Positions 26,419 through 35,074 are shown, numbered from the stretch's first letter. The stretch is DNA of 64,000 nucleotides from Acidimicrobiales bacterium (GCA_025463985.1 JAODBM010000128.1:62001-126000), one strand, 5' to 3'. Numbers and translations are program-made. Notes: a model not told the origin generated them from the sequence alone.

Positions 26419-29400
26419 GACCCGCTCCCCGGAGGGGGCGCCAGGCCGAACAGCGCCGGGCCACCGGGCACGAGGATGGCGGGCCCGATGCGAGCCGGGG
26501 CCTGGATGAGGCTGACCAGCCCGAGATCGTCGCCGAGCCCCGGGAAGAGCGCCGTGACCCGGCCGGTGTCGGCCGCGACGGTCAGGGTCCGCCCGTGATC
26601 GAGCACCGTCCAGACCTGACCGTCGATCAGCGATGCGGTCCCGAGCGGCGAGGCCGGCAGGCTCACCTCCCAGCGCAGCGCGCCGCTGCTGGCGTCGAGC
26701 CCGACGAGCGCGGAGGTGCCGCCGACGGGCGCGACCACCGTCCGGTCCGTGGCCAGCAGCCGGCCGAACTGGGGGAGGAACGTCCCGGCAGGCAGCGTGC
26801 GGTTCCAGCGCACCGCGCCGGACGCGGTGTCGACGGCGACGATCCGGGCCGTGACGGTCGTGCCGTCGTCGACCGACGCGAGGTAGGCGGTGCGGCCGTC
26901 GGGGGCGAGCGCGAGCCCGGCCTCGGCGCCCGGTGCGCGCGACGCCCAGCGTGCGACGCCGGTGTGGAGGTCGTACGCGGTGAGTGGCAGCCCGGCGTAC
27001 ACGGTGCGATCGTCGGCGACCGGGCCGGCAGGACCGAACGACACGCCGAGCGCCCGCAGGCCGGCCGAGGCGTGCCGCCACAGCGACTGCCCGGTGCGCA
27101 GGTCGAACGCCTCGATCGTCACGGTGGCGCCGGCCTGCTCGGCCGCGACGGCGACCTCACCGCCGACGGCGAGGGGCTGTTGCACCGCGCCGGCGACCGC
27201 GACGGTCCAGCGCACGGCGCCCGACAGGAGGTCGACCCGCACGAGCGTGCCCGGCGCACCCTTCGCGGTGCCGGTGAACAGCACGACCGCCTCGTCGCCC
27301 ACGACCACGGGCGGGACGAGAGAGGACCCGCGGTGGGTGATGGCGCTGACGAGCTTCGTCGTCCCCGTCGCCGGGTCGCCGGTGTAGAGCCGGCCCGCGC
27401 TGTCGAGCAGGACGGCGCGGCCCCGCCATGGCGCGGCGGAGATGGCCAGGTTGGCGCCGCCGAAGGCCGGGTCCGAGTCGGGCCGGCGGATCCAACGCAG
27501 CGCCAAGGACGCGGGGTCGCTCGCGCTGATCGGCCCCAACCGGCGGAGCACGCCGTCGCGGTCCACGAGGTAGGCCGCGCCCCGGAAGAGCCGAGGCCCT
27601 CGGTTGAACGCGGGCGGCGCGTCGGTCGCGTCCTTGGTGTCCGAGGCCTGCCACGAGGAGACGACCTGGCCGTTCGGATCGACGAGGTCGAGCGAGCCGT
27701 CGGCGCGGGCCACGAGGAACCCGGCGGCGGTCGCGGCCGGGACGCCGACGTAGTGGCGGTCGCCGATCAGCCAGCGCCGGGCACCACCGGCCAGGTCGTA
27801 GCCGAGCAGCTCGCCGTCGTCGTTCACCGCGGCGACCGCCTGGCCGTCGAGGGCCGCACCGTTGGAGGCGCTTGCCCGCAGCGAAGCCGACCATCGCGGC
27901 GCGCCCGCCCGCACGTCGACGCGCGTGAGGGTCCCGCCGGCGCCGACGACCGTCGCGGTGCCGGCCACCGACACGATCGGGCTCTGCACGGGCCCGCCGG
28001 CCGAGGTCGACCAGCGCTTGGTGCCGCGGCGGACGTCGAGCCCATAGACGGTGCCGGCGTCGGTGCCGACGACGGCCACGCCCTGTTCGACGACCGGATC
28101 GGCGACCATCGCGGCATCGCCGCTGAACGTCCAGCGGAGCTTGCCGGTGGCGGCCTCGAGGCCACGCACCTTCCCGTCCTCGCCGGCGACGATCACCAGG
28201 TCACCGGCCACGACCGGGCGGGCGACGACGTTGTCGCCGGTCGACGACGACCAGAGGAAGAGACCCCGGGCGTCCAGCGCGTAGATCCTCCGGTCGGCGG
28301 CGCCGAAGAAGAGCCGGCCGTGCACGGGGTCGTAGCGGGGTGCGCCGTACACGCGCCCGCCGGTGGCGAACGACCACGCTCGCTGGCCCTGGGCCACCCC
28401 CGACGCGATCACCGCGGTGATGCCGTCGGTGTGCTCGGTCGCGGCCACGACGACGGGCGGATCGGTGGCGATCGGCTCCGGCGCGAACGTGGGCTCGGCC
28501 ACGGTCCCTGGCGCCTGGAGGCGCGAGATGCGCGACAGGTGCCAGCTCGCCGGCGCCGCGGTTCCCGGCGGTCGCTCGAGCGCGGGGACGGAGAGCCCCG
28601 CTGCCGCCACCCCGGCATGGTCGCCGAGCGAGCGCAACGTGTAGACCCCGCCGCCGGGAGCGTGGTCGGTGCTCGACGTGCCGCCCGCGCCGGCGCAGGC
28701 CTCGTCCCGCGTCTGCAGGACCGTCTGCTGCGCGCCGATCCCGTGCGTCAGGCGGTTGTCGACCGTGATGCAGTCGGCGTAGCGACCGGTCGGCGTGCTC
28801 AGCGGACCGTGGCTGACGACATGGCCGCTCGACCGGTACGTCTCGGCGCCGAGGCTGCCCTGGCTCGACCAGCGGTCGCCCAGCCGCGGGCGAGCGGGCA
28901 GCTCTTTCATGGGCGGGTCGAACAGGCGGGCGCCGCGGCCGGTGTCGGCGTAGCCGAGCAGGAAGGCCCCGCGCGCATCGATGAGGTGGACCGACTCCGA
29001 GAACGTCTGGGTGCCATCGAGGTTGGCCTCGCGGATCCAGCCGATCAGCACGGTGACCTTGCTGAAGGCTCGACGGGTGGCGACGCGGTCGACCGGGTTC
29101 GAGCCCATCACCGTGGTCGTCAGCAGCCGGACGAACGCCTTCGGCAGCTCGGTCAGGGCCCGGAGCCCGGGCAGCACCTCGAAGCTGTCGGACACCCAGC
29201 CCACGGGCCGGCCGGCCCTGGTGACGCCGACCAGGGCCGAACCGCCGTGCGGCACGAGGTAGTCGATCACGGGCAGGTTCGCGGCGGGGTCAGCGGCTCG
29301 CCACGGCCGCACGAACACGTAGGTGCTCGCCACCATCACCGCGACGACCGCGGCAGCGGCGCCCGCTTGGATGCCCCACCGCACGGCGAGCGGCGGAGGG

Positions 29401-29525
29401 GGCGGCCCTGCACTGGCCAAGTTCGAGCCCTGCACCCAGTCCCCACCCCCTCGTCCCGCTCCGCCCACGAGATCCTGATCGTGGCGACGATCGAGCCGCG
29501 ACGCATCAGGGGAACCCCGCGTCAT
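26415..29525 (-). CDS. membrane-anchored PQQ-like beta-propeller protein
   Basis: The 1036-aa chain has a Pro-rich head, a membrane segment (about residues 48-70), a ~330-aa unique domain, and then ~650 residues with WD/PQQ-like repeats. The repeats read VYGLDVRRGTKRW, VRGLEAATGKLRW, LVRVDLLSGAVRW and IVAVDTASGAVRW. These are typical of YncE/BamB-type propellers and not of catalytic PQQ dehydrogenases. Such domains dock proteins or ligands outside the membrane. The start is ATG 29525 but lacks an evident RBS; GTG 29435 (VQGSNLASAG) is an alternative. It heads the five-gene overlapping run. Confidence 0.8.
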   Translation of the reverse strand: MTRGSPDASRLDRRHDQDLVGGAGRGGGDWVQGSNLASAGPPPPPLAVRWGIQAGAAAAVVAVMVASTYVFVRPWRAADPAANLPVIDYLVPHGGSALVGVTRAGRPVGWVSDSFEVLPGLRALTELPKAFVRLLTTTVMGSNPVDRVATRRAFSKVTVLIGWIREANLDGTQTFSESVHLIDARGAFLLGYADTGRGARLFDPPMKELPARPRLGDRWSSQGSLGAETYRSSGHVVSHGPLSTPTGRYADCITVDNRLTHGIGAQQTVLQTRDEACAGAGGTSSTDHAPGGGVYTLRSLGDHAGVAAAGLSVPALERPPGTAAPASWHLSRISRLQAPGTVAEPTFAPEPIATDPPVVVAATEHTDGITAVIASGVAQGQRAWSFATGGRVYGAPRYDPVHGRLFFGAADRRIYALDARGLFLWSSSTGDNVVARPVVAGDLVIVAGEDGKVRGLEAATGKLRWTFSGDAAMVADPVVEQGVAVVGTDAGTVYGLDVRRGTKRWSTSAGGPVQSPIVSVAGTATVVGAGGTLTRVDVRAGAPRWSASLRASASNGAALDGQAVAAVNDDGELLGYDLAGGARRWLIGDRHYVGVPAATAAGFLVARADGSLDLVDPNGQVVSSWQASDTKDATDAPPAFNRGPRLFRGAAYLVDRDGVLRRLGPISASDPASLALRWIRRPDSDPAFGGANLAISAAPWRGRAVLLDSAGRLYTGDPATGTTKLVSAITHRGSSLVPPVVVGDEAVVLFTGTAKGAPGTLVRVDLLSGAVRWTVAVAGAVQQPLAVGGEVAVAAEQAGATVTIEAFDLRTGQSLWRHASAGLRALGVSFGPAGPVADDRTVYAGLPLTAYDLHTGVARWASRAPGAEAGLALAPDGRTAYLASVDDGTTVTARIVAVDTASGAVRWNRTLPAGTFLPQFGRLLATDRTVVAPVGGTSALVGLDASSGALRWEVSLPASPLGTASLIDGQVWTVLDHGRTLTVAADTGRVTALFPGLGDDLGLVSLIQAPARIGPAILVPGGPALFGLAPPPGSGS

Positions 29526-29561
29526 CGTCGCGTGCTGAGGTGAGGCGCGCGCGGGTCGACG

Positions 29562-30383
29562 TCAGACGAGGACGGATCCGCCGGCGACGTCGACCACGAT
29601 GCCGCTGATCCATGACGACGCGTCGGAGGCGAGGAACAACGCGGCCTCGGCGATGTCCTCCGGTGTGCCGAGGCGCCGGATGGGATGGTGCGCGCGCAGC
29701 TCTTCTTGGACGGCCTCGGGGATCTGCTGTTGGTTGCGCTCGGTCAGCACGGTCTCGGGTGCGATGCAGTTGACCCGCACGTTGAACGGTCCCGCTTGCG
29801 CGGCGAGGTCTTTCGTCAGCAGCTCGATCCCCGCCTTGGCTGCGGCGTAGGCGGCCGGTGCGGCGCCGTTGGGACGACGAGCGGCGGCCGACGACATCGT
29901 GATGATGCGCCCGGAACCTCGCTCCTTCATCCCGGGCAGCAGGCTCTTGACGCTCAGGAACGTCGCGGTGAGGTTGGCGTCGATCGAGGCCCGCCAGTCC
30001 TCCTCCGTGATGTCTTCGATCGGGCCGGGACGCACGCCACTGCCCCCCGCGTTCGCGACGAGGATGTCGACCGGCCCGACCTGGGCCTCGATGTGGTGGC
30101 GCATCGCCTCCACCTCGGCGAACCGGGTCAGGTCGGCGGCGACCGAGGACGCACGCCCTCCGGCCGCTTCGATCCTCGCCCGCACCGCCTCGATGGCCTG
30201 GGCATCGCGGCCGTGGACCACCACGTGCGCGCCTGCTGCCGCGAAGCGCTCGGCGATGGCGGCGCCGATGCCCCGTGAGCTGCCCGTGATCAGGGCGACC
30301 TGGTCCTGCAGCCCGTTCACGAAGGTGACCCTGGCGGCCTGCGGTGCGCGTGGGTGAGCGATCTGCTGCGGGTCAGCGGGCAT
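29562..30383 (-). CDS. short-chain dehydrogenase/reductase (SDR)
   Basis: Classical SDR of 273 aa: TGSSRGIG cofactor motif, ANAGG, catalytic Ser in TMSSAAARR and YAAAK, and an end DVAGGSVLV. ATG 30383 has GAGGAG ~10 nt upstream and overlaps the end of the reductase-like gene. A shorter form could start at GTG 30320 (VNGLQDQ). It could be a 3-oxoacyl or alcohol dehydrogenase. It ends 36 bp before the beta-propeller gene on the same strand, so the envelope module may be transcribed from the same promoter; this is inference. Confidence 0.85.
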   Translation of the reverse strand: MPADPQQIAHPRAPQAARVTFVNGLQDQVALITGSSRGIGAAIAERFAAAGAHVVVHGRDAQAIEAVRARIEAAGGRASSVAADLTRFAEVEAMRHHIEAQVGPVDILVANAGGSGVRPGPIEDITEEDWRASIDANLTATFLSVKSLLPGMKERGSGRIITMSSAAARRPNGAAPAAYAAAKAGIELLTKDLAAQAGPFNVRVNCIAPETVLTERNQQQIPEAVQEELRAHHPIRRLGTPEDIAEAALFLASDASSWISGIVVDVAGGSVLV

Positions 30384-30670
30384 CGGCCGGGTGCTCCTCG
30401 GTACGGGCGTGCTCGCCCAGGTGCCAGCCGGCCCCACTCGTCGCGCCCCCGCAGTCGGACGCGGATGGTCTCACCGCCGGCCAGGTTCAGCGTCCACCGA
30501 CCGCCTTCGGGAGAGAGCAGCGTGGTGCCGTCCCGCACGTAGCTCACCGGCTGCCGGTACCGCCGGCCGGATCGCCGGCCCCGATAGTCGAGCAGCATCA
30601 GCTGGCCGCTGAGTGGCGTCGGGAAGGGGAGCGCGAGCACCCGCCGCATCACGACGTTGGCCCGCCGCAT
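30317..30670 (-). CDS. deazaflavin (F420)-dependent nitroreductase-like protein, possibly frameshifted
   Basis: The 117-aa frame begins MRRANVVMRRVLALPFPTPLSGQLMLLDYRGRRSGRRYRQPVSYV, and has WTLNLAGGETIRVRLRGR. This matches small split-barrel Ddn/DUF385-like proteins. After RDEW the given frame becomes Arg/Pro-rich and runs 67 bp into the SDR. Another frame from the same point reads AGWHLGEHARTEEHPADAR and stops at 30373, overlapping the SDR ATG by 11 bp as in coupled genes. That suggests a one-base frameshift in the GGGG run near 30437, real or from sequencing. Cofactor use is inferred from family. Confidence 0.55.
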   Translation of the reverse strand: MRRANVVMRRVLALPFPTPLSGQLMLLDYRGRRSGRRYRQPVSYVRDGTTLLSPEGGRWTLNLAGGETIRVRLRGRDEWGRLAPGRARPYRGAPGRCPLTRSRSLTHAHRRPPGSPS

Positions 30671-30733
30671 CCTGCGGGCCCGCCGCTCGAGCTGGCCATG
30701 TTCGATGGTGGGGATCGGTCATGACATAAGCGT

Positions 30734-30756
30734 AGATATCGAACGGTTCGATGTCT
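30734..30756. promoter_or_regulatory. palindromic operator 1 upstream of MarR (near-perfect 23 bp)
   Basis: Core ATCGAA-CGG-TTCGAT (30738-30752), extended by AGA/TCT arms; only one mismatched pair. It lies between the divergent reductase-like and MarR genes, and a MarR dimer is the natural ligand. Confidence 0.6.
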
Positions 30757-30773
30757 AGTAATCATCCATAGCT

Positions 30774-30788
30774 ATCGAACGCTGCGAT
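30774..30788. promoter_or_regulatory. palindromic operator 2 upstream of MarR (one mismatch)
   Basis: ATCGAA-CGC-TGCGAT, a second copy of the first site with one base changed in its right arm. Centres are 36 bp apart. It ends 13 bp before the MarR start codon and could block its own transcription. Confidence 0.5.
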
Positions 30789-30803
30789 CTCTATGGTTGC
30801 GTG

Positions 30804-31277
30804 ATGGGCCCACCTGATGTCGATCCGATCGGTCTCCAACTCGCGCGCACGGCCAAGGCGGTGAGCCGTGCGTTCGACGACGCGCTCAGCAGCGCGGGCG
30901 GCTCGTTGCCGACGTGGCTCGTCCTGACGTCGCTCAAGGCGCGCCGCCACGCGGCGCAACGCGACCTGGCCGCGGCCGTCGGGGTGGAAGGGCCGACGCT
31001 GACCCACCACCTCAACCGGATGGAGGAGGCAGGGCTCCTCACCCGCACGCGCGACCCGAAGAACCGGCGCGTGCACCAGGTCGAGCTCACCGCGGGCGGC
31101 GAGGCCAAGTTCCGCGAGCTCGTCGGGGCCGTCCGTCGGTTCGACCGCGACCTCCGGCGCGGGTTCGACCAGCAGGAGATCGGCGCGCTGAGCGACCTGC
31201 TCGCTCGTCTCGCCACGAACGTGTCGGACGTGTCGTCAGGTGCGCCACCGGTGCCGACGGCACCCGCTGATCGCTGA
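30804..31277 (+). CDS. MarR-family transcriptional regulator
   Basis: The 157-aa protein has a winged helix with QRDLAAAVGVEGPTLTHHLNRMEEAGLLTRTRDPKNRRVHQVELT, the usual MarR recognition helix and wing. ATG 30804 (with GTG 30801 in the same frame) lies 16 bp after the second palindrome. The MarR family represses divergent operons and is released by small aromatic or lipid ligands. Here the divergent genes are the deazaflavin-reductase-like protein and SDR, and perhaps the envelope module. Convergent with the TauD gene. Confidence 0.9.
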   Translation: MGPPDVDPIGLQLARTAKAVSRAFDDALSSAGGSLPTWLVLTSLKARRHAAQRDLAAAVGVEGPTLTHHLNRMEEAGLLTRTRDPKNRRVHQVELTAGGEAKFRELVGAVRRFDRDLRRGFDQQEIGALSDLLARLATNVSDVSSGAPPVPTAPADR

Positions 31278-31301
31278 GCCCAGTGCCCGTCAGCGGGGCT
31301 C
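31276..31301. terminator. terminator hairpin overlapping MarR and TauD ends
   Basis: GAGCCC / GGGCTC arms with a 14-nt loop span the 12-bp gap and the stops of both convergent genes. It is modest in stability and inferred as a shared terminator. Confidence 0.35.
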
Positions 31302-32171
31302 GTCGCCTCGGAGCGTGACCCGCTGGATGACGCGTGGGGCGTCGCCGAAGTCGCCGGTCACGGCGTGCTGGGTGACGCGGTTGTCCCAGAAGCCGATGTC
31401 GCCGGCGCCCCAGTGGTAGCGCACCGTGTGCTCGGGCCGCACCGAGTGCGCGTAGAGGTACGCGAGCAGGGCGTCGCTCTCGTTGAGGGTCAGCTCCTTG
31501 ATGCGCGCCGTGAACCCGGGGTTGACGAACAGGGCCCGCTCGCCGGTCTCGGGGTGGGTGCGGACCACCGGATGCTCGACCGGCTCGAGCGCGGTGAACC
31601 CTTGGCCTTCCCAGCGGCCCTCGCCCACGTGGTCGAGGATGCCCTGGAACTGGCGCGTGCCGTCGTGGATGGCGGTGAGGTCGGCGAGGAAGCCCTGCAG
31701 CGCGGGGCTGAGACCGGCGAAGGCGGCGACCTGGTCGGCGAACAAGGTGTCGCCGCCGTGGTCGGGGACGGTCACGGCCCGCAGGATCGAGCCGAGCGGC
31801 GGTCGCTTCACGAACGTCACGTCGGTGTGCCAAGCGATCCCTCGCTCGTAGCTGGCGACGTCGCCGTAGGTCGCGTACAGGTTGCCCGTGGCGCTGTAGT
31901 CGATCTCGAACAGCTCGGGGTTGCCGGGGACGCCAGGAACGACGGGGTGGCCTTCGGTCGGCTCGCCGAAGTGGCGGGCGAACGCGAGGTGCTCGGCGGG
32001 GTCGAGGTGTTGTCCTGGGAAGAAGACGACGCGGCGTTCCAGCCAGACCTGGCGGATGGCGGCCACGGTCTCTGCGTCGAGCTGGCGGACGTCGAGTCCG
32101 CGGATCTCGGCGCCGATGGTGCCGGAGAGGTGCCGGACGTCGAGGTCGATCGTCGGTTCGGTCAGGGTCAT
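31290..32171 (-). CDS. TauD/TfdA-family alpha-ketoglutarate-dependent dioxygenase
   Basis: The 293-aa product has the 2-His-1-Asp iron site: HTD in AWHTDVTFVKRPP, and the second His in WDNRVTQHAVTGDF, followed by the Arg that binds ketoglutarate (RVIQRVTLRG). The length equals that of taurine dioxygenase and alkylsulfatases. Known members hydroxylate a sulfonate or sulfate ester and release sulfite or an aldehyde. The ATG overlaps the ATPase stop (ATGA). It is the last gene of a complete sulfonate-type uptake operon, so a sulfonate or alkyl sulfate is likely. Taurine itself cannot be assigned. Confidence 0.9.
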   Translation of the reverse strand: MTLTEPTIDLDVRHLSGTIGAEIRGLDVRQLDAETVAAIRQVWLERRVVFFPGQHLDPAEHLAFARHFGEPTEGHPVVPGVPGNPELFEIDYSATGNLYATYGDVASYERGIAWHTDVTFVKRPPLGSILRAVTVPDHGGDTLFADQVAAFAGLSPALQGFLADLTAIHDGTRQFQGILDHVGEGRWEGQGFTALEPVEHPVVRTHPETGERALFVNPGFTARIKELTLNESDALLAYLYAHSVRPEHTVRYHWGAGDIGFWDNRVTQHAVTGDFGDAPRVIQRVTLRGDEPR

Positions 32172-33037
32172 CGGGAACTCCTTGTTCGGGGGTGATCGGT
32201 GGATGGTCGGTCGGGCGAAGGGTCGGGCGCGTCCCGGTGGGTCGGCGGCGACGCCTGGCCGTCGAGGGCTCGAGCGCCCTCGGCGGCCTCGTCGACGCCG
32301 AGCTCGGCCAGCAAGCGGGAGCGCAGGTCGACGAACGCCGGGTCGCGACGTAGCCGCGGGCTCGCCACCTCAACGCGCACGTCGAGGGATATGGCACCGT
32401 CGGTGAGCACCAGCGCTCGGTCGGCCAGGAGGATCGCCTCGTCGACGTCGTGGGTCACGAGCAGCACGGCCGGCGCGTGGTGCGCGTGGAGCTGCTGCAC
32501 GAGGGCGTGCATGCGGATGCGGGTGAGGGCGTCGAGGGCGCCGAAGGGCTCGTCGAGCAGGAGCAGCGCGGGCTGGCGGACCAGGGCCCGAGCGAGCGCG
32601 GCGCGCTGGGCTTCACCGCCCGACAGCGTCTTCGGCCAGTCGTCCTCGTGGCCGGTCAAGCCCACCTCGGCGAGCGCGGCGCGCCCTGCTGCTGCAGCCG
32701 CGCGGCGCCCGCCGGCGAGGCCGAGCACGACGTTGTCGAGGACCGTCGCCCAGGGGAGCAGCCGGGGGTCCTGGAAGACGACCGACCGGGCGGCGGGCAC
32801 GAAGATGTCGCCCTCGACCTGGCGATCCAGACCGGCCAACGCTCGGAGGAACGTGGTCTTGCCGGAGCCGCTGCGGCCGAGCAGGGCCACGAACTCTCCG
32901 GGACGCAGCTCGACGTCGACGCCGCGCAGCACCGCACGGTCGCCGAACGTCCGCACGACGCCACGGGCCGATACGGCCAAGCCGGTGCCAGGAGCGCCGA
33001 GGTCGCGGTTCGCCGGAGCGCCGGCCAGCACGCTCAC
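32168..33037 (-). CDS. aliphatic-sulfonate/taurine-type ABC transporter ATP-binding protein
   Basis: The 289-aa ATPase has Walker A GRSGSGKTT, the signature LSGGEAQRAALARAL, Walker B LLLLDEPFGALDALTR and VTHDVDEAILLADR, all typical of SsuB/TauB. The C-terminal ~40 residues are a Pro/Asp/Ser-rich tail beyond the domain. GTG 33037 overlaps the permease stop (GTGA). The product energises the permease below. Confidence 0.9.
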   Translation of the reverse strand: MSVLAGAPANRDLGAPGTGLAVSARGVVRTFGDRAVLRGVDVELRPGEFVALLGRSGSGKTTFLRALAGLDRQVEGDIFVPAARSVVFQDPRLLPWATVLDNVVLGLAGGRRAAAAAGRAALAEVGLTGHEDDWPKTLSGGEAQRAALARALVRQPALLLLDEPFGALDALTRIRMHALVQQLHAHHAPAVLLVTHDVDEAILLADRALVLTDGAISLDVRVEVASPRLRRDPAFVDLRSRLLAELGVDEAAEGARALDGQASPPTHRDAPDPSPDRPSTDHPRTRSSR

Positions 33038-33963
33038 CGGCCCGGCTGCCAGCGGAGGAGGCGTCGCTCGAGGAAGCGGACCGTCCCGTCGGTGAGCAGG
33101 CCCAGGACGGCGTAGGTCACCAGGCCCACGACGATCACATCGGTCTGGAAGAACACCTGCGCCCTGGCCATCATGAACCCGATGCCGCTGGTGGCGTTGA
33201 TGGTCTCGGCGAAGACGAGGAGCAGCCACGCGATCGCGGCGGCGAGGCGCAGACCGACGAGGAAGCCCGGCAGCGCGCCGGGCAGCACGACCCGTCGGAC
33301 GAGCTGCCTGCGGTTGAGGCCCACCACCTCGCCCAGCTCCCGGTACCCCGGGTCGAGGGTCTTGATCGCGGTGCTCGTGTTGACGTAGATCGGGAACGCC
33401 ACCCCGATCACGATCATCGTGATCTTCACCGTCTCGCCGACGCCGAGCCACACGATGAGCAGCGGCTGCAGGGCGATGATCGGCACGAACCGGAGCATCT
33501 GGACGTTGGCGTCGATGAGGTCGTCGCCCGTGCGGGATAGGCCCGAGGCGAGGGCGAGGACCGTGCCGACGGGGACCCCGATCCCGAGCCCCCATGCCAC
33601 TCGCGTCACCGAGGCGACCAGCGAGTGGGGGAGGGTCCCGTTGCGCCAGAGGTCCGCGCCTGCGGTCACGACGACCGACGGCCCGGCGAGGATGTCCGAT
33701 CGCAGCCATCCGACGTCCGCGGCGATCTGCCACAGGGCGATGAGCAGGACCACGCCGACCAGCCGCTCGAGCCCTCGCGGCGCAGCGAACCGGCGCCGGC
33801 CCCCCGTCTTGGCGTCGCCGTGCCCGGTGGGCAGTCGCGTCAGGGTCGGGGAGGCGAGGGCCGGTGCCGGCGAGGTCGGTGCTCCGATGGCCTGCCGGGC
33901 GTGCGCGCGGTCCCGCCCGGTCCGGCGCGACGCCACATCGAAGCCGAGCGCTTGATCGCTCAT
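33034..33963 (-). CDS. aliphatic-sulfonate/taurine-type ABC transporter permease
   Basis: The 309-aa product has a long polar N-terminus (~65 aa) and then about six membrane segments of the SsuC/TauC type. The EAA loop is in ELGEVVGLNRRQLVRRVVLPGALPGFLVGLR. The ATG at 33963 is preferred over GTG 33972. The N-terminal extension is Pro/Ala-rich and not conserved in the family. Second gene in the operon. Confidence 0.9.
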   Translation of the reverse strand: MSDQALGFDVASRRTGRDRAHARQAIGAPTSPAPALASPTLTRLPTGHGDAKTGGRRRFAAPRGLERLVGVVLLIALWQIAADVGWLRSDILAGPSVVVTAGADLWRNGTLPHSLVASVTRVAWGLGIGVPVGTVLALASGLSRTGDDLIDANVQMLRFVPIIALQPLLIVWLGVGETVKITMIVIGVAFPIYVNTSTAIKTLDPGYRELGEVVGLNRRQLVRRVVLPGALPGFLVGLRLAAAIAWLLLVFAETINATSGIGFMMARAQVFFQTDVIVVGLVTYAVLGLLTDGTVRFLERRLLRWQPGR

Positions 33964-34015
33964 CGGCCCCACGCCTCGTGCCGGCGCTCGTCGGTTCGGG
34001 GGCCGCTGCGCCCGC

Positions 34016-35074
34016 TCACGGGTTCTGCACCTTGGCGACGAGGGCGTTGAAGCGGTTGTCGAACTCGGGCGCCACCGCGAGCGCCGCGGGGATCTGGCCG
34101 GCGGCGAGGAACCGGTCGGCGAGCTGCTGCTGGGGCTGCAGGATGTCGCCGGGCAGGGCGAAGAACCTCGTGGAGCCGGTGCCCTGGGCGACGACCTCGT
34201 CAGCCCGAGCCTGGGGCAGGTGGTACTGGTCCACGTAGACGGCCTTGGCCAGCTCTCGCGGATGGCCCTTCACCCAGCGGTACGCCTGCACCAGGCGCCG
34301 GGTGTAGTCGGCGAGCGCGGCCGTCTTGCCGGCGTCGGCCAGGGCCGTCGAGGAGGCGATGAGGAAGAGGGCGCGGTCGGTGAGGTCGGACGGGATCGCC
34401 GCGACCCGGGCCTTGGGGTGACCCTTGAGGAACAGGCTGATGAGCGGCTCGGTGCTCAGGCCGGCGTCGGCTGAGCCCGCCTGGAGGGCGGCGCTGACCT
34501 GGGTGATCGGGACGTCCACGGTCGTGATCTCGGACGGTTTGACGCCCGCCTTGGCCAGGCCGGTGAGCACCGCGGCCTCGGCGGACGTGCCGCGTTGGTA
34601 GGCGACGCGCTTGCCGCGGAGATCGGCCCAGCCCTTGATGGAGGCGTCGACGGTGAGCAGACCGCCGAGCGCCCGGTCGCTGGCCCACCCGGCCACGGCG
34701 ACGACCTCCTGCTTCGCGGCTTGGGCGAAGATGAGCGGCGTCGAGGCGATGAACCCGGCGTCGATGGCGCCGCCCTTGAACGCCTGGAGCATGGGCGGAC
34801 CGCCGACGAAGGCGGCATAGTCCACCGCGTAGCCGAAGGCGTGGTCCTGGCCGGAGATCCTCAGGACGGTCTTGAGGTAGTCGAGCTGATCGCCGATGCG
34901 CAGCGTGGTGCCCGACGGGATGGTTGCGGGGAGGGTGACGGGTGCGGCCGTGGTGGTCGGCCCGGTCCCGATCGCCGCTGCTCGGGTCGAGGCCGTGGAG
35001 CTGCATGAGCCCAGCACTCCAGCGAGGAGGACGGCGGCGAGCGGAGCGCCGAGGAGTATGCGACGTTGGGTCAA
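34016..35074 (-). CDS. sulfonate-type ABC transporter substrate-binding lipoprotein
   Basis: The 352-aa protein has a lipobox (LGSC at residues 20-23) and a Thr-rich linker, and then a SsuA/TauA-like fold. It includes LRIGDQLDYLKTVLRISGQ, IDAGFIASTPLIFAQAAKQ and LRGKRVAYQRGTSAEAAVL. The start is TTG 35074 with GGAAAG 7 nt upstream. It is the first gene of the operon, and its promoter must lie in 35075-35219. No sulfonate-specific residue could be verified. Confidence 0.88.
   Translation of the reverse strand: MTQRRILLGAPLAAVLLAGVLGSCSSTASTRAAAIGTGPTTTAAPVTLPATIPSGTTLRIGDQLDYLKTVLRISGQDHAFGYAVDYAAFVGGPPMLQAFKGGAIDAGFIASTPLIFAQAAKQEVVAVAGWASDRALGGLLTVDASIKGWADLRGKRVAYQRGTSAEAAVLTGLAKAGVKPSEITTVDVPITQVSAALQAGSADAGLSTEPLISLFLKGHPKARVAAIPSDLTDRALFLIASSTALADAGKTAALADYTRRLVQAYRWVKGHPRELAKAVYVDQYHLPQARADEVVAQGTGSTRFFALPGDILQPQQQLADRFLAAGQIPAALAVAPEFDNRFNALVAKVQNP

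Noticed and set aside
26397-29543. 1048-aa ORF on the plus strand over the beta-propeller gene
   Set aside because: Antisense shadow of repeated propeller codons; the minus frame shows the repeat structure and the TM segment.
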